In this document: positions 21,836 through 33,584 of the stretch, piece after piece
How the letters are laid out: each line of letters opens with the position of its first letter
How positions within the stretch are numbered: the first letter of the stretch is position 1
Notes under the pieces: model-generated
Database searches by the model: none
The model's input: only the letters and a program-made list of their open reading frames with translations
Told to the model about the DNA's origin: nothing
Translations under genes and position numbers: made by a program
NCBI GenBank assembly: GCA_947359465.1
Contig: OX375877.1
Coordinates: forward strand, 67,992,698-68,056,697
Reading direction: 5' to 3'
From: Metellina segmentata
Lineage: Eukaryota; Arthropoda; Arachnida; Araneae; Tetragnathidae
Length of the DNA: 64,000 nucleotides

Positions 21836-22760
21836 TAAGACAAGTGATTAAAATTATCAATGTGTGTCATAATATATCTAAGGAAGTAAAATAATCTAGA
21901 AACTGTTAATACCCTAGAACAGGGCTGGAAATACCCGGGTGTACAGGTGCACTGTGCACATGAAAATAAAATTGTGCACCTAATTTTTTCTCGCCAGGTG
22001 TACGCAGTGCACCTAACGTTAAAAAAATGGATGGGGGCGTGTTTTATGTTATTTTGATGTTTGAACAAAATATATTAATATCGACCTCTCTCGCTCTAAA
22101 GGAACGTAATTAAAATTCCTAAATACACACTATAAGAAAACCAAATCGCTGGGCCGTAAAGGGTTTATACAGGAAGAAAGTTTACTTAAGCCACTGCCAC
22201 CAGAACTTACCGAGGATCGAAACATTTTCAAGATGGCTCAGTTGAAGCGACTGTCGCGACAGCCGTGCGCCGGAGAAGGAAGAATTTAGATGTTTAAATA
22301 TTTTTATTTACTATCTACTACATTTGCATTGCATTATAATACATTGTATTAATACTCTTATATTACGGTTTTTTTAAGTGCTCCTAAAATATAACCTGTG
22401 CCCGTAATTTAAAGACAGGTGCATAAGGTGCACCTGTATTAAAAAATCTATTTAGAGGCCTGCCCTAGAAACTTTTAAAAACGGCATTAAAATAGATAAT
22501 TTTTAAACTTTCAAAAATATCACTAAAACGGTTTTAAACAAATGAAAAATGGTCAGTACGTTATAATATATCTAAGGAACTAGAAAAATCGCGAAAGTAT
22601 GCATACCCTTTAAAAACACTTTGTACTGACTAAAGATTGAATAATATGACTACTGAAAAACATTTTAAGTGAAAAAGTGTTCACTATGTCATAATGTATC
22701 TAAGGAAGTAAAATAATCTAGGAACCATTAATACAATTTAAAAAACACTCAGGTTTCTTC
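21836..22760. repeat. Three-copy ~130-bp direct repeat, one copy split by a hAT element
   Basis: The phrase ATAATATATCTAAGGAAGTA and neighbouring bases recur near 21870, 22562 and 22690. Each is followed by a segment like AATCTAGAAACTGTTAATAC and, in the two later copies, by AAAAACACT. The first unit is interrupted at 21920 by the hAT-type element and resumes after 22470. Confidence 0.6.
21920..22462. mobile_element. Non-autonomous hAT-type element with 8-bp TSD
   Basis: The 543-bp element starts CAGGGCTGGAAATA and ends (inverted) CAGGCCTCTAAATA. It is flanked on both sides by the exact 8-bp direct repeat CCCTAGAA (21912-21919 and 22463-22470). CAGGG termini with an 8-bp duplication are hallmarks of hAT transposition. 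Inside, near both ends, GTGCAC-containing motifs recur, as subterminal transposase-binding repeats often do. No transposase fragment is seen, so it is a MITE-like derivative. Confidence 0.85.
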
Positions 22761-22769
22761 TAATGAAAA

Positions 22770-24150
22770 GGAAATATTCAAAGAATCGCAAATTTGTTTT
22801 GCGAGAAAACATACAATATTTTTTTTTACAATTACGCAAATAGATTTGTGTACACTCTCTTTTAAAAGAATAAACTTTAACTATATTTTATTGCTTGTAA
22901 TTCGTTAGAGCATCCTCATTATTTATAAAAATTCACTTAACCTGATTCTCTACGTTACCAGGTCTCTTAAGTGAGTAAAATAACTATCTCTCTAGAGGTT
23001 CTAAACCTCTCTCTTTTAATAAAGTAACGCCGTTTCTCCTTCTTCTGAACTCGGTTCTTCTAAACTACAAAGAAATAAAACGGACTACTCCTTTTACAAT
23101 CGAGTATTCCAGACTTCACGCACTAATGAAATAAATTTCGTGAGAGACGTAAATCTTCATTCCCCAAATAAAAGTGAGTCAATATTGAACTTCTGAATCC
23201 CAAAAATCCGATAGTTTTCCTTACCGTTAAAAACATGTTTGTTTCGCTTAAAAATTAAATTTTATTTGATAAACTCCCTGGCAGAATGTCACATGTCGAC
23301 TCATGGGATGCTAAACTTACAGAGAAAAGCTCTGATGTGGAGCAGTCGTATTTTCAAAACAGGATAAATTAATTTTCCGAAATATCCCCAAGGACTTGTG
23401 AAAATTTACTAAATTTAATTGAGAAGTGATTAAAACTGTCTAAAATACGTGAAGATGGATTGCGTTAGGCACGCTTAAGCCATAGAAATAAACTAATTTG
23501 CAATTTAAGGAGGATACTACAGAGTATTATATTTTAGAGAGAGAGATAAAATGCTGTACAATAACGTGACAGGAGGTATGGATTTCATAATGCATAGCAA
23601 AATCTAATTTACAAAGCGTCTTAACTAGGTAGGTTTAAAATGTTCTCGAAAGGTTGACTAATTAAATTGGATTATTTATCGCGTTTCGAATGAATTTGAA
23701 GGATAGGTGTGTGCTCTTTAATAATATCTTTCTGTGAAATAATTTTTACTTTTAATATTGTAACAGTGTTAATTTGAAAATATACATTCGTTTTGAAATA
23801 TCAATGGATTATTACATAGAGTAAAGTATTATGATTAAGTCAGCTCAACAAAGCCTTAGAATTAATAAACCTTAGATATTATCCCTGAACCAATTTAATG
23901 TCATGGCAATTTTCCCCCATTTCCATCTACTGAGCTAGAGGAAAATAATTTAATATCTATTCATCAAATATTTTTGAGTGAAAAGTTTTCATTGTTGGTT
24001 TAGTCGCAAATGGCCTCTTTTAGATTTAATTAGTAAATTTATTTGGGGAAATCTTAAAATCTTTATTAATTATGAGTTAGTGACAGCATTTTAATAAAAT
24101 ATATAAATTTAATATTACATTTATTATATTAATAAAATATATTATTATAA
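22770..24150. other. No gene recognised
   Basis: AT-rich sequence; nothing recognisable beyond scattered short A/T runs. Confidence 0.4.
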
Positions 24151-24151
24151 T

Positions 24152-24263
<112 letters not shown>

Positions 24264-25096
24264 AACATATTATTATTAAAACACCAATAAATTTTAATAT
24301 AAATGCTACTGTTTTGCTCACCATTGCATTAATGTCCAAAATTTAAATTTAGTGATAAATAAAACTTCAATTCGGAGAGTTCTTGTGAGGACAATAGTGG
24401 AAACATAAAGGTAAATTCTATAATTCTATTGCAAATATTGAAATCCCGTATTATTCGTAAGTTTTTTTCATCAGCATTAAACATATTCTTAATAGCTTGG
24501 AATGTTAAAATATTGAAAAGTTAACTTTCTGTGTTCTTTAAATTTTAAAACGCAACTTAACTTAAAATTTTGTGTGCAGGTCAGATTGACCCTTCTTAAA
24601 CTTAGCATCACTGGTTTACTGACATGTAAACTTCTAAATTTCTACTCAATGACTTTTTCTTACTACAAATGCTAATTTGACCGGTATGCTATGGGTTAAA
24701 GGGCACTTCTTTCAACTATGAAATGAATTTTTTGTTAAGTTATATAGTACAGATGGTGGTAGTGTTTATGTGGCGAAACGTGTTGACTCCAAGTATTCTG
24801 AGCGCGACTTCTGTAGTCTTGTTTTTTGAATCGTACATGGACACTTAACCAAAACATTAAAGACAATATTCCGAATTGGTAAGAGTTGATTAGTTAACAC
24901 CAATAGGATTAACCTCCAAACATTACTAAAACGGGAATAAACTACATTTTATGATAACCCCTGAAAGGTATCAGGTAAGAACCTTTGGACAGCAGAAGTA
25001 AAATCATCGCAAACTGTCTGGTTTGTTTAGATCTAAAATCCCTATAACGGTGCGTATATAATTGCGAGCCAAACCATTCGCGAGCGGCTCGTTGAA

Positions 25097-25366
25097 ATGA
25101 TTTTCTCAACGAACATCCAGCGATCCATGGGAAAGGAAGAAACCCACTGCGAACCCCCCAGGCACAGTCATTTGTCAACCACCGGTGATGACGATGGAGC
25201 ATGGAGGTTCGCGAGCAGAAAGAAACGCAACGAACTGCTCACGACGCCGTCCCAATCTGAACCGAGAAAGTCTTTGTGTTCGTCGAAAAACCGACAGGGA
25301 TCGCCACGAGCGGTCCATGAGTCGTTCGTTGGGCACCCAAAACCCCGTCGAAATCATGAGAACTAG
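25097..25366 (+). other. GC-rich segment with overlapping open frames
   Basis: A 270-bp stretch of raised GC content where several frames on both strands are open at once. On the plus strand a TATATAA at about 25054 precedes the ATG at 25097 of an 89-codon frame rich in Arg, Ser, His and Pro. The second plus frame (25185-25439) is also basic. No family is recognised. The segment stops at the boundary of a Tc1 element. It could be a small TATA-driven gene, an exon cut by the insertion, or just stop-poor GC-rich DNA. Confidence 0.2.
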
Positions 25367-25397
25367 AGGCTCGCAAACGGTTCATCACGCAAATGTA

Positions 25398-26236
25398 CAG
25401 GGGGTGGACAAAATAAAAGGAACAGCTGTGAAAGAATGAAAATAGTTTATTAGTAGAGAGTTGGGCCACCCTTGTCTTTAATTACAGCTTACATATGACG
25501 TGGGATGGACAAATAAAGGTCTTGCACAATGTTCAAGGAAATTTCACATCCATTCTTCATGCAGAGCGGTCTCGAGTTCAGATATTGTACATGAAGTAGT
25601 CATACCAGATGACCTGTTCCCATTGCTGTTCCGTCCGGTTTTGGTCGTCGCTTAATAGCATTATGCAACGACTTGAAATAGACACTCTGCCATGAATATT
25701 CTCAGCATGCAGCTCCCGTTGAATAGTTTTTCCACCAAAACTATTCGGTACTAACGGTTATCTATTCGGTAAACTAATGGTCCAGAAGGGATTCTGGAGA
25801 TGAGCGTTCCTCTCGGAAGTTTTCTGTGGCAATGTAGTCGACTATCCTCTTCAACACTCGTCTGTCCCCTGTCGGTCAACTTCGACTTTAGCCCACTGTT
25901 CTGCTTCGCAGATGAAATCTTTAAAAGTTTTGTGTAGGCTGTCGTAACCCATTATACAGTGGTCCTTGCAACACGGTTGGCTGTTCTCGTCAAAGACGAT
26001 CAAGCGAGGCAAGCTCCAATGATCATACCTCTTTGCACGTCGGAGAGGACGTAATGGCGCTTTGCTGGTAACATAATTTTCTCATGCAACTTTCACACCG
26101 GCCAATGCTCCACAGATACCTTCACTTTCGCCGCCACTACATGGAAGACTCCTTCGATACGTGGCATGGATGTATTGGAAGGTCGAGTCACTACACATTT
26201 GGAGATGGGTGTTTCTATTATATTGTACAACACCTG
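25398..26236 (-). mobile_element. Deleted Tc1-like element with transposase remnant
   Basis: Left end reads TA then CAGGGGGTGGACAAAATAAA; the right end is its diverged inverse (TATTGTACAACACCTG ending 26236). On the minus strand from ~26075 the product starts with a Tc1 helix-turn-helix (LSDVQRGMIIGACLA), continues through KLTDRGQTSV and ELHAENIHGR, and reaches the first catalytic position (WEQVIWYD). It then jumps to the last ~35 residues of the family. The middle, with the other two catalytic acids, is deleted, and there are several stops and frameshifts. At ~839 bp it is shorter than an autonomous Tc1 element. Confidence 0.8.
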
Positions 26237-26348
26237 GTATAAGCGCCTTAATATGCGAGTTGTAGGAGGAACAGGTTCGATTCCTGTTGATTACCTTGGG
26301 TATCTTTCAATATTAAGTGTCGGTATAACTTTCCCGATGCGTACACTA

Positions 26349-26996
26349 CCCTAAAATAATGGACAGGACAACAAGATGTGATAGTATAAGGAAAAGAATA
26401 CATGCTTTAACAGGGGATGGTCTCCCACGTGCTGCAATTACACTAGCAACCCTTCTGGGTATACTTTCAACAAGGTTTTGATACACAGCTATGGATATTT
26501 GTGCACATTCCTGCTGGAAGAATGTCGCCAGCTCAGCTGTAGATTTCGGACGTGGTTCCGTGGTCCGTCAGCGTCGCTCTAACTCGTCGGACATATGTTG
26601 TATGGTGTCGGGACACTGAGCAGGTCCTGGAAGACGCTTTACATCCATATCTTAATACCACTGCTTGACAGAGGCTGCAACAAGACATGGAGCGTTGTTG
26701 TCCTGGAAGTAACATTCCTCCATTCCACAAAATTGAAAAAACGCAGGAAGAACCTGATGGTCCAAAATGTTCATATAGGCGTCGGCGTTCAATTGACTAG
26801 GAACAACATGCAAAGATTCCAGACCATACCACGAAAAACACCCCCAAACAGGTAGTCGGATTTTATGCAAATCCGCTGGCGTCCGGTCTATTATTGTGGG
26901 GTAGTGTACATCACCATTGGAAAAGGGCTGAATTTCGATGCAGCATGACGAAACAGGACCAATTGTGCCAAAATTCTCAGCAAACCAACCAACCAC
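26349..26996 (-). pseudogene. Tc1-like transposase, C-terminal half
   Basis: The minus-strand frame from 26996 contains VWGCFSWYGLESLHVVPSQL and then FQDNNAPC, the second catalytic aspartate region of Tc1 transposases. A shifted frame continues downstream with DELERR and ends in NLVESIPRRV-type sequence near 26440. The N-terminal DNA-binding part is missing and at least one frameshift plus a stop separate the blocks. A TIR-like phrase (CCTAAAATAATGGACAGG) near 26350 marks the probable element end. It differs from the neighbouring 25398-26236 element, so it is an independent insertion. Confidence 0.8.
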
Positions 26997-27237
26997 CTTT
27001 TCTAGAAACGTAAGTATTCAACAAAATACCATCTTAAAACCTAGTGCGAAGACTGCTACAGTGCACTGGCAACTGTGAAGACGCGAAGCGGAATTTGTAA
27101 TACTTGAGTTATCATAAACGTTATATTTATTCACTTTGCTTTAACATAGATTTATATTTAGGTAACTGCTTTCATCCTCCTCAAATAGAGGTCGTGGTAG
27201 CCCAGCTGTCCAAGCAAATATAAGTCTATACTTGAGG

Positions 27238-27390
27238 GCTGGTGCATGTTAAATATGTCATGACCTCAAATTTACTCACGTTAGTGTATTGGGAAGTTTG
27301 GAAAGTAGGATGGCAAGATCAGGTGTTCACCTCGTCGTCTGACCGGGGTTCAAAATAACGTTGTCCGCGGATCTTTCCAATGGACGTGAA
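27238..27390 (+). mobile_element. Partial family A SINE
   Basis: Carries GGTGCATGTTAAATATGTCA, the ACTCACGTTAGTGT block and the CTCGTCGTCTGACCGGGGTTC core, stopping at a GGATCTTTCC phrase. Confidence 0.75.
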
Positions 27391-27807
27391 ATATAAGTAG
27401 ATTGAGCGTTGTTATTGAGAGGATCTTCAAAAACTGTGATCGACTTATGGACTAATCTACACGTGACTGTTCGATGAAAAACTTACTTGGTTGGTCTATT
27501 AGGCATTTTACCGCATTTTATCTTATGTCAGAGTAGATGATGTGTGAATGCGTATGTTTATAGACCGGCGACAAAAATGGTGAAATCACCAAAATCTGTT
27601 GCTGAGTCACGCGGCCAATAAAATGACATATCATCGATGGGCATCTTCCGCCTCTTGGACCAATCAAATGAGGAATATTCGTTTTCATCATCATTTCTCG
27701 AGGCAGACGTAAGAAGTTTATGGGTCACGTTACTACTACGTTTGGTCACGTGTTTCTAGGCACATGAAAAGGTTACCTAATCCCCTCAACATTTATGCAT
27801 CTTTCAT

Positions 27808-27897
27808 GGTCTTTCCCTTCTGGATTGATCACAAACCGTAGCCAACACCTCGTTGAGTTGTTCCAGTGTGATATAAATTCAACCACCTATCTACCCT
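27808..27897 (+). mobile_element. 3' end of a family A SINE
   Basis: Starts with GGTCTTTCCCTTCTGGATTG and carries the GCCAACACCTCGTTGAGTTG tail block. It begins where the copy at 27238-27390 stops, so the two could be one SINE split by ~420 bp of inserted DNA. Confidence 0.6.
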
Positions 27898-28317
27898 CAA
27901 ATAGGAACGAAATTCACAGAGAATAGTGGTGATTTTTAAAAGCTCAAGCCTTTTGAACTACCGTCTCACTAAATTCATGTTTAAAAAGAAGATACTTTTA
28001 TGCCTATCCCCCCATGTACTGAATTACGTAAAAACTTTAATCTCCTCTGAGCCAATCATGGATGTGTTAATTTTTATTAATGACCGTTTAATCCTGCTAG
28101 TCTTCATTTAATGAAGCATAGTATTCTTTGTTTAAAGGCTGCTATGGTCAAGTGACTGATATTCACCAGTGAGAGGTCTTTTCCAATAATGTACTGTTTG
28201 CTTTAAGTCCAACTTAAATTTACTATGGGAAAATTATGAGAAATAGTAAATACCCCTATTATTTAAATGAAACAATACCTTCATACGTTTGATCACCGCT
28301 AGTTGGATTGACAAAAA

Positions 28318-29175
28318 AACTTCCAATTACGGCTGGGTACAGCTACACTCTACGTTTATGAGGGATGGCAACGGCTTGGCGATTTTTTTTGGCGTACTTC
28401 TAATAACGGGTTACGCTGAATTAAGGCAAACTATATGTCGTTACGGTTGTTGTGGTTTTCATGGCAACCTCGGCAAACGGAAACTTTTCATTTTCATTTT
28501 GAATATTCTAGAAAGTTCTTCCAAAATCCGTTAAAGTCGTTTGATTTCATTGGTTCGTTTGAAATTTTTTCTTTCCTCCCATTGGTTACTTTCTTTTTAA
28601 TATATCTTTTGATTACATTCGTCCTTTTAAATCGTTTTCTGTGATACCATTGGTCCATTTGTTTATATTTCGACAGTTGTGGAATTTCTATTTTATTATA
28701 ATAGTTTTCACGAAAAGATTAAGAGTTTTGCTTTTTTGACCATTTTCGTTTTCATTATTTATTTTTTTCAACGTAAGAGTTCTGACGTTATGAGGTTGTA
28801 TTATTTCTTGCTTTTTTTCTTTTGAAAATCTTTTTCTTTTTCAACATGCCCACTGTATCTAGTGTAATTGATGTTTCAGGGTTTTCTTACCCAACAAATA
28901 CAATTTAGTTTTAATGCTGGTTCACAATTGTGTGAAAGTTTTAAAAAAATATACTTTTCAAAACGTTCTTAAATGTGTTTCAAGCTTTCGTTTTCCGTTG
29001 TAAAAGGAAAAATATTTTTGGAATAAAAATATGTTTGGAATAAAAATATTTATGAAAGAATTCTTTCCTTGGCGACATTGGAAGTGCGCCAAAAAAAAGA
29101 AATCGCCAAGGCCGTTGCCACCACTTTTAAACGTAGACTGTAGCTGTTCCAACGGCTGTCCGAATTTGAAAATTC
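28318..29175. mobile_element. Foldback-like element with ~100-bp inverted ends
   Basis: The left arm (about 28318-28420) includes ACAGCTACACTCTACGTTTA, GGCAACGGCTTGGCGATTTT and TTGGCGTACTTC. The right arm (about 29069-29175) is its inverse with a few changes. The arms enclose ~650 bp of T-rich DNA with no gene. The short open frames inside are artefacts of the arms. Superfamily unknown. Confidence 0.65.
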
Positions 29176-30384
29176 CTTATTTCGTTCCGAGTTTCAGTTT
29201 CGTGCTACACAAAGTGCTTTATGTCAACCACCATTTCACTACTGTCACAGAAAAGTTAAACGTGAAAACATTTACATCACATTTATGCGTTATATTAATA
29301 TTTATTGCAATCACCAAATCTTTAAGACACTGTATTGTTTATAATCAAATTACTTTAAAAATTTAGATTTTGCTGTTTGTACTAAGACTATTTTCTTCTT
29401 ATAAAACTAAAAGTCGCAAACGTAAAGGACTTTTATGGAAAGATGGTCGAAATTCAAGCTTTCTTAAAGCCCATTTTTGTGTCATAAGAATGGAAATTTC
29501 AAATTATAATTCAACTTCTTTTACATATATTAATTTACTTCAACGAAAGTTGACCAAACAGAGCCGCAAGCAGCCATATTTGTAACTAAAGTCCATATAA
29601 CAACTTTCGTAATCAAAGTGAAAATCCTGACAGAGTTTTTCGTTCATCAAATTACCCGTGGCTTAATTAACAGCTATTTTCATTAAATAGCCCTAGGTCA
29701 TTTTGCTTGTTAGGTAAAAGATAAAAAAAGTCAATTTCTCTCTCTGAAATTAAAATGAATAATGCATTGCTCTGGTAATTTTTGTATCATCTCATCATGT
29801 TGTCCTTTTTCGACAGAATTTTTTCTTTTCTTCGAAAAAAGACATGCATTGGATTAAAATGCAAAAATAAAACAGCCATTGATATATGGGTTTGTATGAA
29901 AATAAATACCATACTGCTTATATTTTTTCATTAATATGCTCTTTGTTTTTAAATATATATTATCATATTAAATTTTATGTTTTAATGTTATGGTATTGTG
30001 TTACGTTTTAAGCTTTATTTAATTTGCTAAATATATTTTTTTTTACACTTTCTCCATAAAAGGTCATTTTAATTTTAGTGAAAATGCACAATTCTTTGTG
30101 CGGGTTGAATATTTCTTTGTCGAAGAATCATCGAGAACGTTTTTGAGAAATTACGCATCGTCCACAAAAATTTTTTCGTTTTTGGATTGTGACTCTACGA
30201 TCATATTTGAAGTGTTGATGCAACCAAATTGTTCAAAAAGGGATCAAAACAATATCTATCTACAACAATGCTAAATAAACTTTGATCTGAGAATCTAGAA
30301 AATTTGTCATTGATTAGCAATTTTTTAAAATATTTCCACGTTAGCAAATATTTTGAAAATTTGGGGATGCAGTATCCCTGTTGA

Positions 30385-30675
30385 CAGTCGTGGATTCACA
30401 ACTGAAGGGTTGTGAGTTCGAAACTTACTATTAAGAAATATCGGCGTGTATGTAGGGGCTTGATGACGTTAAATCTGCCAAACCCTCTAATTTTCCAACG
30501 CTAGTGTGGTGTGGAAGTTTTTGAGAGTGGGATGTCAGCTATATGTAGAACTCGTCATCTGACCGTGGTTTAAAATTACGAGGTGTTATTCTCAGATCTT
30601 TGCCTTCGGGATAGATCCTGGTTTCACCAATAGCTCTTAGTGTTGCTAAAGTGTAACTCAAAATCAACTACCTAC
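30385..30675 (+). mobile_element. Near full-length family A SINE
   Basis: Shows a decayed tRNA-like head with a B-box-like GTGAGTTCGAAAC, then GGCTTGATGACGTTAAAT, the TCTGACCGTGGTTTAAAATTA core and the CCAATAGCTCTTAGTGTTGC tail. Confidence 0.75.
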
Positions 30676-30799
30676 ATTTCTATTTTAAAATTTTAATATA
30701 TTTGTACTTAAATCTTCAACGTTAGTTTTAATCAAGAGTTATTGGGGTAAAAATATTTCCTTTAATTTAAACGGTCCCGGTACCGCAGTGGAAAGAGTA

Positions 30800-30940
30800 A
30801 AGGTAATTTGATATTTTTTAAAATTAACGTCGTACTAGAGAAACACGACGGGCTATTGACGACTGTCCAGGATCAATCCACTAAGTGAAAGATCAAATGA
30901 CAACACCACGTAATTTTGAACCACGGTCAGGTGACGATGA
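30800..30940 (-). mobile_element. Truncated family A SINE, minus strand
   Basis: Plus-strand order is AATTAACGTCGTACTAGAG, CGGGCTATTGACGACTGTCC, CCACGTAATTTTGAACCACG, the reverse complement of the SINE 3' half. It abuts the next copy head to tail. Confidence 0.8.
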
Positions 30941-31228
30941 AAAAGTAAAGGATTACCAACAAGAGGATGACAAGATCGAAGCTCGATCCAACCAAAGACC
31001 ATCGTGTACATGGGGACAGGTGCACGTTAAATATGTTATGGCCTTAAATGTTTTCACGTAGCGTGGTGTGGCAATTTGTAAAGTGAGAGGCCAGGTTATG
31101 TGCTGACCTCGTCATCTGACCGTAGTTCAAATTGCGTGGAGTACTCTTTGGAAATGATCCCGGACCGTCGCCAATAGCCCGTTGTTTTGCTTCAGTATGA
31201 CGTTAATTAACTACCAACCTACCTATAA
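30941..31228 (+). mobile_element. Family A SINE
   Basis: Contains a diverged head, GGTGCACGTTAAATATGTTA, CTCGTCATCTGACCGTAGTT, GATCCCGGACCGTCGCCAAT and a GACGTTAATTAACTACC tail. With 30800-30940 it forms an inverted SINE pair that could fold in RNA. Confidence 0.8.
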
Positions 31229-32260
31229 ATTCACTATCGAACATTGAATTAAAATCAAGCATTTGTTTAATCGAAAGAATGACTTAGACTTTTGGAATAC
31301 CATCTTCGGGTTTCAGTATTTAAAACGTGTCAAAGTATTTCTCGAAAGAGCTTTACAAAGACTATTAGAACTGTGAAAACCGCTGAAATTATCTGAAATT
31401 ATTTTCATATTTCTTTCAGCTCTTTTCTTATCCTGCCATGGTTCGCGGTATAATTAGCTGTCTGTTACAAAAAATGATTGCAGAGCTACAGACCAAACTC
31501 CTTTTAGGGTTCTCATTTGACAAAATTTTATTCGGAGTTTAAATCTAGTAATACCCTTCCATTTGATGATTTAATGATTTTTCAAATCAAAATGCAAATT
31601 TACAAATACGGAGTTGCTTTTATGAAAATGAACTGAAAAACAGCGTGTTTCATTGAATCTTATTCGTCCACAGTGGAATAAAAATCGTCATATACTTGGT
31701 TTGAAAAGTTTGCCTTTCGAAGAAACAGTTACCAAGATATATCTTGTTTCCTGTTCCTGTTCAATGATTCAAAATACAGAGAAAATGTTTCATCTTCTCA
31801 TAAATCTTACAAAAATGAATCTAAGCCACGCTGCCAAAGTTCGATCTCCGTTAGAACATCAAAAGTAGGAATTCTTTCCACCTGGAAAAAGAAATGGAGA
31901 AAAATAAATAAATATACTCTTGGAACTTTTGAAAGAGATATATTTTCTCTGATGCGCTGTCAACACATTACTTATTCAGTACATTTCAAAATAAACACGT
32001 TTTTTTTTGTTCTGAAATACTATTGATTTAATCTGAAGAATCGCAAGTGAAGGGGGGGGGGTCGGAGGATGTATTTTTCTTCAAATCCGAGAGTTCCTAA
32101 GACCGGGTTGGGGGTGATGGAATAAGGCATCACACAAAATTTTTTAAGATGTTGTCTTGTACGATATCACATAAAAAACTGAGAATTATTAACCGCAGCT
32201 TACAGACTAATTAGGAAATAGCACTACACTGGAAAGATCTAGTACAGTGTATATTAGGTA

Positions 32261-32593
32261 ATTAATTGGTAATTTTTTAATTAATGCCGGATTAGAGCAA
32301 CACAACGGGCTATTGACAACGGTTCGGGATCTATCCCCTAAGGGGAGGTATCCGAGGACAACTCCACGTAATATTACACCATGGTCAGATGACGAGGCAA
32401 CACCTGAGCTGGCACCCCACTCACCAAACTTCTACACCAACCCAACGTGAGGATTTTCGTCCACGACAGATTTAAGGTGCATCAGCCACATCTGCACCAT
32501 ACGCTTACAAACATCCATGCACCTATCCAGATTCGAACCAGAAGCCTTCCGATGTAAAGGCTAACACCTTAACCACCAGACCGGTTGGTCGGT
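32261..32593 (-). mobile_element. Full-length family A SINE with 15-bp TSD
   Basis: The exact direct repeat AGTGTATATTAGGTA lies on both sides (32246-32260 and 32594-32608), so the insert is 333 bp. Read on the minus strand it starts with a tRNA-like head: an A-box-like TGGTTAAGGTG and a B-box-like GGTTCGAATCT in correct order. It then runs through the CATCTGACCATGG core and ends in an AT-rich tail. It is the best reference copy for the family in this window; pol III transcription and LINE-assisted retrotransposition follow from the general biology of such elements. Confidence 0.9.
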
Positions 32594-32701
32594 AGTGTAT
32601 ATTAGGTATTAATAGAGAGTAATCGCGACATTGACGTGTGTGTTATGAATACAAAATTCCCGTGAACGATAAATATAAATGTTATCATTTCAATCAGTCA
32701 A

Positions 32702-32870
32702 TGGTAGGTAAGTAATTAACGTTGCATTTGATCAACACAACGGACTATTGGCGACGGTCCGGGATTTTGTAATTTTGAACCACGGTCAGGTGACGAAAAC
32801 AACGCCTTATCTGGCAACAAGCTCGAAACTTTCACGCTACGCCAATGTGAGTAGGGCACGACATATTTAA
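32702..32870 (-). mobile_element. Family A SINE truncated by a piggyBac end
   Basis: Reverse complement of the SINE 3' two-thirds (AACACAACGGACTATTGGCG, CCACGGTCAGGTGACG). It stops at a TTAA (32867-32870), exactly where the sequence becomes a piggyBac-like terminus. The part of the SINE expected beyond the TTAA is not found on the far side. Confidence 0.78.
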
Positions 32871-33500
32871 CACTAGAACAGCCGGGTTTTAGACTTACCT
32901 AAATACCGCCTTTTGGCGTCAATTTGACCCTCACAACAAATGTAGGACGTATCAAACTAAATTTTTTGTAATTGATAGAGGATGTTGAAATGACAATATA
33001 TAAGATTTTTAATAGGTTTTATTTTAGTTTTCAGGTTAGTTTTTTTTTTTAAGTTTTTAGAGCAAATTCTTTTATTTGTTGCTTAAAAAGTTATTCTTAT
33101 GAAATTGCAACAAAAAATTATAATAAATGAGAACATATAATGTAATGTATAATATTACACAATATTATACATTTCATGATACTATATTAAAATGTATAAT
33201 ATTACACAATATTCTTTAGCAAGAGTACGTGATAAGAAAACAAACAATGGATACAAATGCAAATAGTACAAATTAGCACACAACGTGCTTCAAAGTGAGA
33301 TTACAAATACATTCACTATGAATAAACACAATGTGTTCCAAAGTTCAAAAGACATTAGCGCAAGTGTAATATGAACGCTTGACGTGACATCAACATATTT
33401 ATCAGAAATTGGTTTCTGGCATCCCTTACAACTGACATAAGTCTTACTGTGTCCCTTGCAAAGTTCATAGGCACATTTATTTTGTTTTGGGGTCTGTACT
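32867..33500 (-). mobile_element. PiggyBac-like element, 3' part only
   Basis: The TTAA target site at 32867 is followed by CACTAGAACAGCCGGGTTTT and a GTCAATTTGACCC segment, resembling arthropod piggyBac termini. Upstream on the minus strand (about 33500-33400) a frame reads CAYELCKGHSKTYVSCKGC, a Cys-rich C-terminal segment like the zinc-finger end of piggyBac transposases. The DDD catalytic domain and the other terminus are missing. The Cys/His pattern is degraded beyond this point. Confidence 0.6.
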
Positions 33501-33584
33501 TGAACAATCGGGGGCATCCGTTGCGCAAAAGTAAAAGACACAGATGAACACCAGCAAGAAATTTATTGCTAAACAAAAACATGG

